Shown one piece after another: positions 40,383 through 49,383 of a stretch of 64,000 nucleotides of DNA; within the stretch, counting starts at the first letter, position 1, and each line of letters begins with the position of its first letter. The notes below the pieces were generated by a model. The model was not told the origin of the DNA. It saw nothing but the letters and a program-made list of their open reading frames with translations, and did no database searches. Both the position numbers and the translations under genes were made by a program. The DNA is from a virus, in the IMG/VR virus record IMGVR_UViG_3300046722_000226, positions 1 through 64,000 of that record, one strand, 5' to 3'.

Positions 40383-40599
40383 GCTACAGCAAGGGCTCGG
40401 GTGGCTTCGGTGGAGCCCGGATCAGTTCTGGAGCGCCACGCTCGATGAGTTTACCCAGGCGGTCATCGGCTACGGCGAGACGCGCGGTGTGAAACCGCAG
40501 GGGCAGCTACCGCTTCCCGAGGAGGAATACGACCGCCTGCTCGCCATGGTCGAGCGCGAGATCGAGGCAGAGGAAGAGGCGGAAAGGGCAGCGGCATGA
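40348..40599 (+). CDS. Tail assembly chaperone, frameshifted downstream part (T)
   Basis: 84 codons with no ATG near their beginning. The product continues LTEPKPLPYLRLLQQGLGWL and RWSPDQFWSATLDEFTQAVI, the short conserved phage/GTA protein pattern after gp10, then PLPEEEYDRLLAMVEREIEA. It is expressed by -1 frameshifting at 40342-40348 as the tail of the chaperone fusion. Its stop overlaps the tape-measure start. Confidence 0.85.
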   Translation: MTEPKPLPYLRLLQQGLGWLRWSPDQFWSATLDEFTQAVIGYGETRGVKPQGQLPLPEEEYDRLLAMVEREIEAEEEAERAAA

Positions 40600-43500
40600 G
40601 CGGGAACGTCGAAGCTGGCAAGCTGCTCATTCAGGTCGAGGCGACGACCGAGAACCTGAAGCGGCAACTCGACGCGGCCCTGGCGGCGGTCAACTCCGCG
40701 ACCTCCGGCATGGCCGACTCTGTCAAGAAGGTCGACACCGCGTTCGGTGGCATGGGTGACGCCATCGAGAAAGCGCTCGGATTTTTAGGGAAGCTGACGG
40801 GCGGATTTTCGCCGGTCGCTTCCAGCATGATCGGCGTCGTCGCGGCAGGAACCGGCGTCGAGCGGATGTTCGAAAAGATCGGCGAGGCAGCGATTGAAAC
40901 CGCGAAGTCTGTCGCCGAAGCTGGTGACGAGCACATAAGGCTCGTTGCGCAGTTGACCGCAGTCACCGGATCGGCGGAAGCCGCCGTCGAAGCGTTTGAT
41001 AAATTAGAAGCGCTAACGCTGCAAACCGGCGTCGCCGTCGGACAGTCGGCGGACATGTTCAAGCGTCTGACCGTTGCCGGGAAGGAAGTCGGCCTCACCA
41101 CCGACGAAGTCCAGTCGTTGGTTGCTATTCTGGAAAAGGCCGGCGTTGCGGCTGGCGCATCCGGTTCTGAGATCGCGAGCGTCACTAACAGCCTGACCGT
41201 GGGCTTCCTGTCGGGGACGGTGAACGCGCGGCAGTTCCGCAGCATCATTACCGAGATGCCGACGCTGGCGGCAGCGATAGGCGATTCGCTCGGCATGTCT
41301 GTCGAGCAACTGATGGCGATGGCGAAGCAGGGCAAGCTGACGGCTGACGTGCTCCAGAGCGGCATCCTCGGCGCTGGACAAAGCATCGACACGACATTCG
41401 CCAAGGTCCCGGAGACGATGGATCGCGCGTGGGGAGAGTTGAAAGGGGGCATGGATCAATTCGGTGCCGCGCTCGACAACGCGCTGGGCATCTCGCAGCG
41501 GATCGCACTGACATGGCACGACATCGCGCAGACGGCGGCCGGGTGGGCGAAGATCATCAACGGACCAGACGCGCTGGAGAAAGCTGCTAACGATCTGGAA
41601 AAAGCCAAGACCGCGATGGTGGATGTCGATGCTGAACTCGAAAGACGCGCAAAGGCTCGCAGTCTTAAGCAGGACACAATCCCTGCGCCAGAGAGCTTCA
41701 CCAAGACGGTGGATCCGTTGGCGCGTGACCAGACTTACAACTTCTATGCCGGAAAGACGGACGCGCAACTGGCGGAAGACAAAGCAAAGCTGCTGAAGGG
41801 TGTAACCGACGCGCAAGCGGCGCAATATGAACTGCTGCGCCACGGCGCGTTGGCCGAGCAGGCAGCAGATCAGGCAGCGCACGCTACCGCCGAAAAGAAC
41901 CTTGACGAGCACAACGCCGCCATCCTCACCAAGCTGCAAGCGGGCTACGACAAGCGCGCGTCCATCCGCCAGAAGTATGACGAGCAGTCGGCGCAGCTTG
42001 ACAAGATGCAGTCGCAGCTTGTGCCGGGGATGGACAACACGAAGGCGATTTCCGACATCGAGAAGGCGCGCGCGGGTATTCTAAAAGAGGAAACGGACGC
42101 GCTCGACGCGGTGACTAAATCGGAAGAGGCGCACAACAAGAAACTCGATGAGGCGATCAAGAAGGCCGATGACGTAGTCGCTTCGACGCAACTCCAGGCG
42201 GATAAAGCGAGGGAACTCTACGAAGTCCACAACCTCGGCGCGGACGCGATTGAGAAGGCCAACATCCAGGCGAAGATCAATCAGGAACTGACGAGGGCGG
42301 GCATACCGCTGATCGCTGGAGCGACGGACGCCTGGGCGCAGCAGCGGGCCGAAATCACCAAGAACGTCAACACGACGGTGACCTACGACGACAAGCTGAA
42401 GAACCTCACCGACTCGCAGAACCAAGCGAAGCAGGCGGCGGAGGAATACGCGCGGCAGTTGGCGCAGGAATCGAAAGCTGTTGCCGACCAAATCTCCACC
42501 GGCTTCTATGACATGCTCACTAACGACAAGAAGGGACAGTCGTTCCTCGACTACTTCAAGGGGCTGTTCAAGAAGCTGGCGGTGCAGGCGCTGAGTGCGA
42601 ACATCGTCCTGCCGATCATCGCGCCCATCGTCAGTGCAGGAGCGAGCTTCCTCGGCGTCGGCACGGCGGGTGGCAGTTCGCAAGTCTTCAATGCAGCCGG
42701 ACAAGTTATCGGAACGCTCGGCGGTGGGGCTGGTGCTGCTGGCGTCCCTGCTGGCGTAGCTGGTGCGAGCACAGGCAGTGGGCTGTTCGGCGGCGGGTCT
42801 GTGCTCGGCAGCCTGTTTCCCGCTGCATCGGCAGCAAACAGCATCAGTGGTGGTTCGATCTTCAGCAGTATAGGCAATAGCCTCGGGCTGACTGGCTCCG
42901 GCGGCGTGTTCAGCAGTGGTGGCTTCCTCGGCAGCGGAGGGACAGTCAGCGGACTTCTCAATACGCAACTCTGGTCGGGCGCTACGACGATGATGCCGGG
43001 GCCGACCTTGTCTGGTGCAGCCGGATTCATGGGCGCTCCCGGCGTCACACTCGGTTCGGTTCTTGGCGGTGCTGGCGCGGGCTTCGGTGCGGGGATGCTG
43101 GTCAATAGCCTGCTGGGCGGAAAGCAGACCGGCGGCACCATCGGATCGGCTGGCGGGGCTCTCGCTGGCGCAATCGCTGGCTCTTTCATTCCGGGCATCG
43201 GCACCCTGATCGGCGGGCTGATCGGCGGCGCGGCTGGCGGCGGCCTGGGCGGGCTGATCGGGCCGGGGCCGAAGCATCAAGCGTTTGGTATCACGGTGCA
43301 GCCGAACGCCCAGGGGCAGCTTGCCGTGACCAACGCGGGTGGGACGGACACCGCCTCGCTCAAGGCCGCGCTGGACGACGCCAACGCCCAGATCGCGCAG
43401 ATCAACCAGATCATGGGGGCCTACGGTATTCGCGCGACCGGCGCTGGCGTGATCGGGCAGGGAAACAATGCCACGCAACTCGCCACCTTTGGGGCGATGC

Positions 43501-46046
43501 TCGCCAGCGGACAGTCTCTCGCCTTCCGTGGCCCGGCTGGATCTGACCTCGACACCGCGCTGAATACCGCGAGTGCGAAGGGGGCGATCGGCAGCCCGCA
43601 GGCGCTGTCAGACCTTGTGTCGTTCGTGACCGGCACATACGCGGCCCTGTCGAAAACATCGGAGAAGACCAATCAATACGACGACGCCATCACGGCGCTC
43701 AATGCGACCTATGCCGACGCCATCTCAAAGGCGCAGAGCTACGGGCTGGCGACAGATGGATTGACGACGCAGTTAGCCGATGGCGTGACCAAGATCAACG
43801 CGGCCCACCAGCAGGCGATCAACGCCCTGCAAGGCGGGGCTGACGTTGCGCTGTTGAACGCGCAGGGGCGCACATACGAAGCGAATGTCTATGGCATGGG
43901 ATCGGGCAAGCAAAAGCAGCTTGACGACCTCCGCGACCAACTTGAAAGCCTCGGCTTGTCGGCGGCGGATGCGGCACCGTGGGTCGACAAGCTTAGTCAA
44001 GCGATCGACCTGCAAATCGTGGCGGTGCAAAACGCCAACCAGCTTGCGATCAAAAGCACTCTGATTCAATCTCAGATCGATGCTTTGAACGCGCGCGGTC
44101 AGACTTATGAAGCCGGGGTGCTGAAGGCGACACAGGACAATGCCGCTGCGGTCAAGAGCCTGACCGACACCCTGACCGCGCTCGGGGTCACGGCTGATGA
44201 CGCCAAGCCCTACATCGACGATCTGACCGCCGCGCTCGCGGAGCAGGCCAAGGCGGCAGCCGCAGACAACGCAGAGTCGATCCGGCAGAAGACCGCCAGC
44301 CTGCAACTGGAAGTCATGAACGCGGAGGCGGCGCTCGATCCCGCGAAGAAGGCGGCGGCTGACATGGCCTCGCTGATCGAGAAGCAATACGAAGATCAAC
44401 TCGCTCTTCAGGCTTTCATGAAGTCACACGGCGCGACCATCGATGAGATGGTGAAAGCCTACACCCTGCTGGGAGACGCGCAGCAGAAGGAGCGCGACGC
44501 GCTGGCGGCGACCACAGATGCGGTCAACAATTCGACCAGTGCGCTGAACAACGCCGGTCAGTCTATTCAGGCTTACATCGACAAGCTGAATTCCACCAAC
44601 GCAGCCGGGGCCTCGCCCATCGACCAGTATGCCGCCGCCTCAACGATCTATGGCCAGCAGTTGGCGCTCGCCAAATCGGGGGACCAGACGGCGCTCGGGA
44701 ACATCACTTCCAATGCCGACAATCTCCTGCAGGCGGCCAAGGCGATGTTCGGCAGCGGTGCCGGATATCAGAACGTGGTCAGTATGATCAAAGAGACGCT
44801 GACGGGCCTTCCGGCAACCGTGGACTACAACGCCGAAATCCTGAAGGCGCTCCAGGCGCTCGGCGGCTCCATCGACGTCAATGTGGAACTGGATGTCGTG
44901 CGCCGGATCAGCGAGACGCTGATGGCGCTCTCGGACACCGACAAGGCCAAGCTGCAAGTCTCGGAGACGGTGCTGCACACGGTCGAGGAGCAGATGGGGA
45001 GGCAGCTAACCAACACCGAATTCGACCGCATCATGGCGCTGGCTGGATTGAGCCCGGAGGTCATTCAGACCATCGACCAGTCGATGCAGGGGATGACGCC
45101 GGACCAGTATGTGCAGGCGTTCAAGCTGGCGGACCTCGATCCAGCCGTGCTGCAACAGGTCACGCAGACGCTGAAGACCCTCGGCACCGCGTTCCCGACC
45201 GATGATGTTACCAAGACGATAACGCAGAACCTGACGGACACCGGGGCGTCGGAGATTACGCCAGACGATCTGCTGAAGAAGATCACGCAGCTGGTCACCA
45301 ATGCCGGTGCCGACACGATTTCGGGCGATCCGATCCTGAAGGACATCCAGCAGTCGATTTCCAATATCGGCGTCTCCCTGGTGACGGAAGACACGATCTG
45401 GAAACAAATCTACCAGTCGCTTGCCAATATCGGCGATGAGATCATCACCAGCGACTCGCTCTACAAGAGCATCGTGCAGGACGTGACCACGACCGAGGCG
45501 CTGACCGTCCACATCAGCGACACGCTCGACGGCATCTTCGGCGAAATCAAACTCGTTCTTGACGCCATCAATTATCAAACCAGCCTGACCGCTTACAACA
45601 CCGGGGTGATCGCCACCAACTCCTACGGCGGTGGCGAGAACGCGGGCAGAGAGGCGAACCTTGCGGGCGGCGGTTCCAATCCTGCTGATCTTAGCCAAGC
45701 CGGTCCTGGCGATGCCGGTGGGGCAGGCTATGCGCTCGGGGGCGTGTTCTCCCACGGCAGGGTGATCCCGTTCGCCAGCGGCGGCATCTTCAATCAGCGG
45801 ACTTATGCGCCCATCGCGCTGTTCGGCGAGGCGGGTCCGGAGGCGATCATGCCGCTTACCCGAGACAGCAGCGGCAAGCTTGGCGTGAGCGTGATGGGTG
45901 GAAGCGGGCCATCCAGCCATGAGTCCGGCTCGGATGTGACTTCCGCCTTCGCCCAGGTGGGCGGGGTGATACGCGATGAAATCCGGCTGATGCGGACGGA
46001 CATCCAAGACCTCCGCTCGACGCTGCGGAGGGCGGTGGCGAAGTGA
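40596..46046 (+). CDS. Tape measure protein, lambda-like
   Basis: 1816 residues, the longest gene. N-terminal coiled coil, then the tape-measure domain with VAGKEVGLTTDEVQSLVAIL and NARQFRSIITEMPTLAAAIG. The middle (about 665-895) is Gly/Ala-rich and hydrophobic, the expected membrane/DNA-channel part. Two repeats of an 'LNAxGxTYEA...' unit lie near 1085 and 1165. Near 1534-1640 are about five 21-residue repeats with a 'DDLxKxI...' core. The C-terminus ALFGEAGPEAIMPLTRDSSG is the classic lambda H-type end. Sets tail length; the 1816 residues predict a long tail. Confidence 0.95.
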   Translation: MSGNVEAGKLLIQVEATTENLKRQLDAALAAVNSATSGMADSVKKVDTAFGGMGDAIEKALGFLGKLTGGFSPVASSMIGVVAAGTGVERMFEKIGEAAIETAKSVAEAGDEHIRLVAQLTAVTGSAEAAVEAFDKLEALTLQTGVAVGQSADMFKRLTVAGKEVGLTTDEVQSLVAILEKAGVAAGASGSEIASVTNSLTVGFLSGTVNARQFRSIITEMPTLAAAIGDSLGMSVEQLMAMAKQGKLTADVLQSGILGAGQSIDTTFAKVPETMDRAWGELKGGMDQFGAALDNALGISQRIALTWHDIAQTAAGWAKIINGPDALEKAANDLEKAKTAMVDVDAELERRAKARSLKQDTIPAPESFTKTVDPLARDQTYNFYAGKTDAQLAEDKAKLLKGVTDAQAAQYELLRHGALAEQAADQAAHATAEKNLDEHNAAILTKLQAGYDKRASIRQKYDEQSAQLDKMQSQLVPGMDNTKAISDIEKARAGILKEETDALDAVTKSEEAHNKKLDEAIKKADDVVASTQLQADKARELYEVHNLGADAIEKANIQAKINQELTRAGIPLIAGATDAWAQQRAEITKNVNTTVTYDDKLKNLTDSQNQAKQAAEEYARQLAQESKAVADQISTGFYDMLTNDKKGQSFLDYFKGLFKKLAVQALSANIVLPIIAPIVSAGASFLGVGTAGGSSQVFNAAGQVIGTLGGGAGAAGVPAGVAGASTGSGLFGGGSVLGSLFPAASAANSISGGSIFSSIGNSLGLTGSGGVFSSGGFLGSGGTVSGLLNTQLWSGATTMMPGPTLSGAAGFMGAPGVTLGSVLGGAGAGFGAGMLVNSLLGGKQTGGTIGSAGGALAGAIAGSFIPGIGTLIGGLIGGAAGGGLGGLIGPGPKHQAFGITVQPNAQGQLAVTNAGGTDTASLKAALDDANAQIAQINQIMGAYGIRATGAGVIGQGNNATQLATFGAMLASGQSLAFRGPAGSDLDTALNTASAKGAIGSPQALSDLVSFVTGTYAALSKTSEKTNQYDDAITALNATYADAISKAQSYGLATDGLTTQLADGVTKINAAHQQAINALQGGADVALLNAQGRTYEANVYGMGSGKQKQLDDLRDQLESLGLSAADAAPWVDKLSQAIDLQIVAVQNANQLAIKSTLIQSQIDALNARGQTYEAGVLKATQDNAAAVKSLTDTLTALGVTADDAKPYIDDLTAALAEQAKAAAADNAESIRQKTASLQLEVMNAEAALDPAKKAAADMASLIEKQYEDQLALQAFMKSHGATIDEMVKAYTLLGDAQQKERDALAATTDAVNNSTSALNNAGQSIQAYIDKLNSTNAAGASPIDQYAAASTIYGQQLALAKSGDQTALGNITSNADNLLQAAKAMFGSGAGYQNVVSMIKETLTGLPATVDYNAEILKALQALGGSIDVNVELDVVRRISETLMALSDTDKAKLQVSETVLHTVEEQMGRQLTNTEFDRIMALAGLSPEVIQTIDQSMQGMTPDQYVQAFKLADLDPAVLQQVTQTLKTLGTAFPTDDVTKTITQNLTDTGASEITPDDLLKKITQLVTNAGADTISGDPILKDIQQSISNIGVSLVTEDTIWKQIYQSLANIGDEIITSDSLYKSIVQDVTTTEALTVHISDTLDGIFGEIKLVLDAINYQTSLTAYNTGVIATNSYGGGENAGREANLAGGGSNPADLSQAGPGDAGGAGYALGGVFSHGRVIPFASGGIFNQRTYAPIALFGEAGPEAIMPLTRDSSGKLGVSVMGGSGPSSHESGSDVTSAFAQVGGVIRDEIRLMRTDIQDLRSTLRRAVAK

Positions 46047-46312
46047 GCATCGAGGCGGTGCTGGCCGGGATCATCGCCGACGCCAACGCGGCGGGCCACA
46101 ACAGCGACCGCGAGGAGTGCGCGCACCGGCTGGCGCTGCACCTGCTCACTGAACACCCCGGCCTCTCGCAGGGCACGTTGATGGTGCTTGTGGCCGACGC
46201 GCTCGGAGTGATGCTGCGCTCAGCAGGCAAGAACGGGGTGGATGTGGAGAAGGGGTGGCGCGCCCTGGCCACCGTGACGCTGCTCCGCGCCCTGGCCCTG
46301 CCCCGTGGCTGA
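46043..46312 (+). CDS. Small hypothetical tail-region protein
   Basis: 89 residues, GTG start overlapping the tape-measure stop. Helical, with REECAHRLALHLLTEHPGLS and GTLMVLVADALGVMLR. No family recognised; position suggests a tail assembly or tip role. Confidence 0.55.
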   Translation: MSIEAVLAGIIADANAAGHNSDREECAHRLALHLLTEHPGLSQGTLMVLVADALGVMLRSAGKNGVDVEKGWRALATVTLLRALALPRG

Positions 46313-47945
46313 TCAAATCTACCTCGCCGAGATTACCGCCTACGACCCAGGCATCACCGGCACGCGGGTGCTGCGCTACTGTTCCGGCGTCGGCTATGTC
46401 ACCAAGCCCAGCGAGACGCCTGCCAACACGCTGTTCGAACCGCGCATCGTGCAGCCGTGCAACTTCACCCGCACCGCCTTCTCGGACGCCCGCATCATGG
46501 GAGGCACGACCGAGGGCTACGGCGAGATGGTTCTCAACAATGCCGATCAGGCACTGTGCCCGCTGATGAACTACGGGCTTGACGGGCGCTCGTGCATCGT
46601 CCGGGTGGGGCCGCAGGACGGGGCTTACCCCTCGGCCTTCACCACCTTCATCAATGGCACCATCGAGCAGGCCGAGGTGGGGGCGACCAAGGTCACGTTG
46701 CGGTTGCGCGACAACCTCATGTTGCTGTCGATCCCGTTGCAGCAGACGCTCTACCTGGGCAACAACAATCCCGGCTCCCCGCCCTCCACGCCGATGACCG
46801 GAGCCGAGGGAACGGTCGATGACATCATCGGCCAGCCGAAGCCGCTCACCTACGGCCAGTGCTATCACGTGCCTGCGGTGTGCGTGAACACCGGGCTCCT
46901 GATTTACCAAGTGCATGACGGGGCGGTGCAGGGCATCGATGCAGTGTTCGATGTGGGGGTGCCGCTGATCTTTGCCGGGGACGTAGCCAACCTCGCCGCC
47001 CTGCAATCAGCGGTGTTCCTGGCGGGCCGCTACATGACGTGCAACGCGCTCGGGCTCTTCCGGCTGAACGCGATCCCGGTGCGCACCACAGCCCATGTCA
47101 GGGGCGACAACGCGGGCGGCTACGTCAGCACGGTGGCGGGTATCGTCAAGCGGATACTGACGCAGCGCGCGGGGATCGCCGCCGCAGCCTGCGATGCGAG
47201 CTTCGCCGCCCTCGACATCTCGTTCCCGGCGCAGTGCGGGGTCTGCGTCGGACCGGGGCAGACGGGCTCCACATCAGCGGCCCCGCAATCGACGCTCCTG
47301 CGTCCGGTGCTGGCTTCGACGGTGGGGATCGGCAACACGGTGCAGGCGGCAATCGATGCGGTGCTGCTGTCCGGGGGCTGCTGGCTGGCTCCGACGCGCA
47401 TCAACACGTGGAGCATCGCCCAGCTTGTCGCGCCTGTAGGCGCGCCTGTGGCGAGCTTCACGGATGTGGACCTGATCGCGGTTGACAGCGAAGCCACATC
47501 CGACCCGACCGCAGGCGTTCCGGTGTTCTCGGTCTTCCTCCGCTACAAGCGGTATGCGGGGGCGCTCGCCAGCAAAGAAGTCGCTGGCTCGTTGTCAGCA
47601 GCGGTGGCGGCCGACATCAGCAGCGAGTTCCGCACCGCGAACCAGTTCGACAATTCGGTGCTGACGCTGCATCTCCTGGCGGCAAGGCTCTACCGCGACA
47701 CCTGCATGACCGTCGTGGCGGACGTCAATGCGGAATGCGCCCGCGTGCTGGCACTGCACAAAGTGCGCCGGGATTTCGTCAAGGCAACGGTGCGGCTTGA
47801 CCAGACCAAAGCCGCGATTGACCTCGGCTCGGTTGTTCAACTGATGACGAACCGGCTGGGATATTCGGCGGGGAAGTCATTCATCGTCGTCGGCATCGCC
47901 AGCGACGGGCGGAAGAACGAACTCACACTCGACCTGTGGGGCTGA
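46305..47945 (+). CDS. Tail tip / baseplate-hub-like protein
   Basis: 546 residues from the GTG at 46305. IYLAEITAYDPGITGTRVLR, MVLNNADQALCPLMNYGLDG and EVGATKVTLRLRDNLMLLSI form a beta-rich N-terminal domain, and the C-terminal part (DQTKAAIDLGSVVQLMTNRL, GYSAGKSFIVVGIASDGRKN) is typical of phage tail proteins next to a tape measure. Hub assignment is from position and fold style, not a named family. Confidence 0.65.
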   Translation: MADQIYLAEITAYDPGITGTRVLRYCSGVGYVTKPSETPANTLFEPRIVQPCNFTRTAFSDARIMGGTTEGYGEMVLNNADQALCPLMNYGLDGRSCIVRVGPQDGAYPSAFTTFINGTIEQAEVGATKVTLRLRDNLMLLSIPLQQTLYLGNNNPGSPPSTPMTGAEGTVDDIIGQPKPLTYGQCYHVPAVCVNTGLLIYQVHDGAVQGIDAVFDVGVPLIFAGDVANLAALQSAVFLAGRYMTCNALGLFRLNAIPVRTTAHVRGDNAGGYVSTVAGIVKRILTQRAGIAAAACDASFAALDISFPAQCGVCVGPGQTGSTSAAPQSTLLRPVLASTVGIGNTVQAAIDAVLLSGGCWLAPTRINTWSIAQLVAPVGAPVASFTDVDLIAVDSEATSDPTAGVPVFSVFLRYKRYAGALASKEVAGSLSAAVAADISSEFRTANQFDNSVLTLHLLAARLYRDTCMTVVADVNAECARVLALHKVRRDFVKATVRLDQTKAAIDLGSVVQLMTNRLGYSAGKSFIVVGIASDGRKNELTLDLWG

Positions 47946-47957
47946 TAGTCTGCCGCC

Positions 47958-48812
47958 ATGAAATCCATCGGCATCTCGTTCCAGAACCTGTCCGATGCCG
48001 CAACGCTGTCGGCGGGCTCCTGGGTTTCGACGTTGCCGCTGACGAACTTGCAGGACCCGCTGATGTCGAGGGTCGCGCGCTCTACCAACGCGCTCGCCGC
48101 CTCGACCCTGATCCGCCTCGATCTCCTGGCCACCAACGTCAACATCCGCATGCTCGGCCTGATCCGGCACAATTTTTCTTCTGCGGCGACCTACACCGTT
48201 TACGCCGGCACGACGCCCGGTGGGTCTGACGTCTACAGCAGCGGGGCGCAGCCGGTGTGGCCGCCGGTCTTCCTTCCGGGTGACCTTGAGTTCGAATATG
48301 ACTCGTGGTGGCTGGGCTACGCTGTCGATTCGAACATCGCCAACTACCCGTCCTCGCTCTGGCACGATGCGGGAGCGAACTATCAGGCGCGCTACTGGTC
48401 GATCCAGATCACCGACACCGCGAACGCGGCGGGCTATGTGCAGATTTCGCGCCTCTGGATGGGGCAGCTATGGCAGCCTCCGCACAGTTTCGAGTTCAAT
48501 TCAACAACGATCTGGGAAGCGCGGGACGTGGAGGAACAGTCGCTCGGCGGGGTGCTCTTCTTCGATCCGCGCCCGAGTGCACGGGTCTTTTCCTTCTCGT
48601 TCGGTGCGCTGACGCATCAAGAATCGTTCGGCGTGATCTTTGAAATCCAGCGCGTCGCCAAGAACAGCGGTCAGGTGGTGGTCATTCCGGACATGGACGA
48701 TCAATACTTCTTCAAGCGCAATCTGCTTGGGAGGCTGCGGAAGATGGATCCGATCAAGCAGCTAACGTGGAAGATTCATTCGGCGGCTTTCGAAGTGGAG
48801 GAAATCCTATGA
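47958..48812 (+). CDS. Tail structural protein
   Basis: 284 residues. ISFQNLSDAATLSAGSWVST, FSFGALTHQESFGVIFEIQR and WKIHSAAFEVEEIL are beta-rich; NANIADLYP-like Trp/Tyr-rich loops (SWWLGYAVDSNIANYPSSLW) are present. It follows the hub-like gene and is probably part of the tip or fibre network. No family name can be given. Confidence 0.6.
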   Translation: MKSIGISFQNLSDAATLSAGSWVSTLPLTNLQDPLMSRVARSTNALAASTLIRLDLLATNVNIRMLGLIRHNFSSAATYTVYAGTTPGGSDVYSSGAQPVWPPVFLPGDLEFEYDSWWLGYAVDSNIANYPSSLWHDAGANYQARYWSIQITDTANAAGYVQISRLWMGQLWQPPHSFEFNSTTIWEARDVEEQSLGGVLFFDPRPSARVFSFSFGALTHQESFGVIFEIQRVAKNSGQVVVIPDMDDQYFFKRNLLGRLRKMDPIKQLTWKIHSAAFEVEEIL

Positions 48813-49381
48813 GTGCGGATGCACGGGCGCGGCTGGCGCTGCGCGTCTACAACGACTATGCCAACGGCGGGCACCGGACGGTGTTCGTGCCGGACCTGAA
48901 TGACGTTTCAAATGTTGTTGGCGAAGCGGTTGCCGCCGACACCGATGCTATCCACCAAGCGCAGCTTGCGGCGGCCTCGCTGGCTTCGATGGTGGCGCTC
49001 GGTCCAGGCGGCACCCAGGGCATCGGCGTGCCGGACCCGGACCGGGTGCCGCTCGCGGCCTTCCTGGGGAGTGCTGCCTTCCTCGACGCTGACACGGTCC
49101 TCGGCATTCAGGTCACGCTGCTGAGCGCGGCTTATCAAATGGTCAGCCAGGACCGGGGCAGCCTGCTCGTGGCAACCACCGGCACCCTGACGTGGACGCT
49201 TCCGCTCTCGACCGACGTGCCGTGGAACTGGTTCGTTCGCTACAAGAACCGGAGCGGTGCCAACCTCACGCTCGCGCGCACCGGTGCGGACACCATCGAT
49301 GGGGTGGCGGCGAACCTGACGGTGGCGACGGCGAGCAGCGGCTACATCGTGCGCAGCGGCGCTGGCTTTGAGCACGCCTGA
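48809..49381 (+). CDS. Tail fibre-associated protein
   Basis: 190 residues from the ATG at 48809 (ATGA overlap). LRVYNDYANGGHRTVFVPDL, an Ala-rich helix and TLTWTLPLSTDVPWNWFVRY, RTGADTIDGVAANLTVATAS. The C-terminal beta pattern is like short fibre/tip proteins that link a long fibre. The next start is 3 bases away. Confidence 0.6.
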   Translation: MSADARARLALRVYNDYANGGHRTVFVPDLNDVSNVVGEAVAADTDAIHQAQLAAASLASMVALGPGGTQGIGVPDPDRVPLAAFLGSAAFLDADTVLGIQVTLLSAAYQMVSQDRGSLLVATTGTLTWTLPLSTDVPWNWFVRYKNRSGANLTLARTGADTIDGVAANLTVATASSGYIVRSGAGFEHA

Positions 49382-49383
49382 CC

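Noticed and set aside
42081-43478. 465-codon minus-strand frame opposite the tape measure
   Set aside because: Antisense to the Gly/Ala-rich tape-measure region; no ribosome site or domain.
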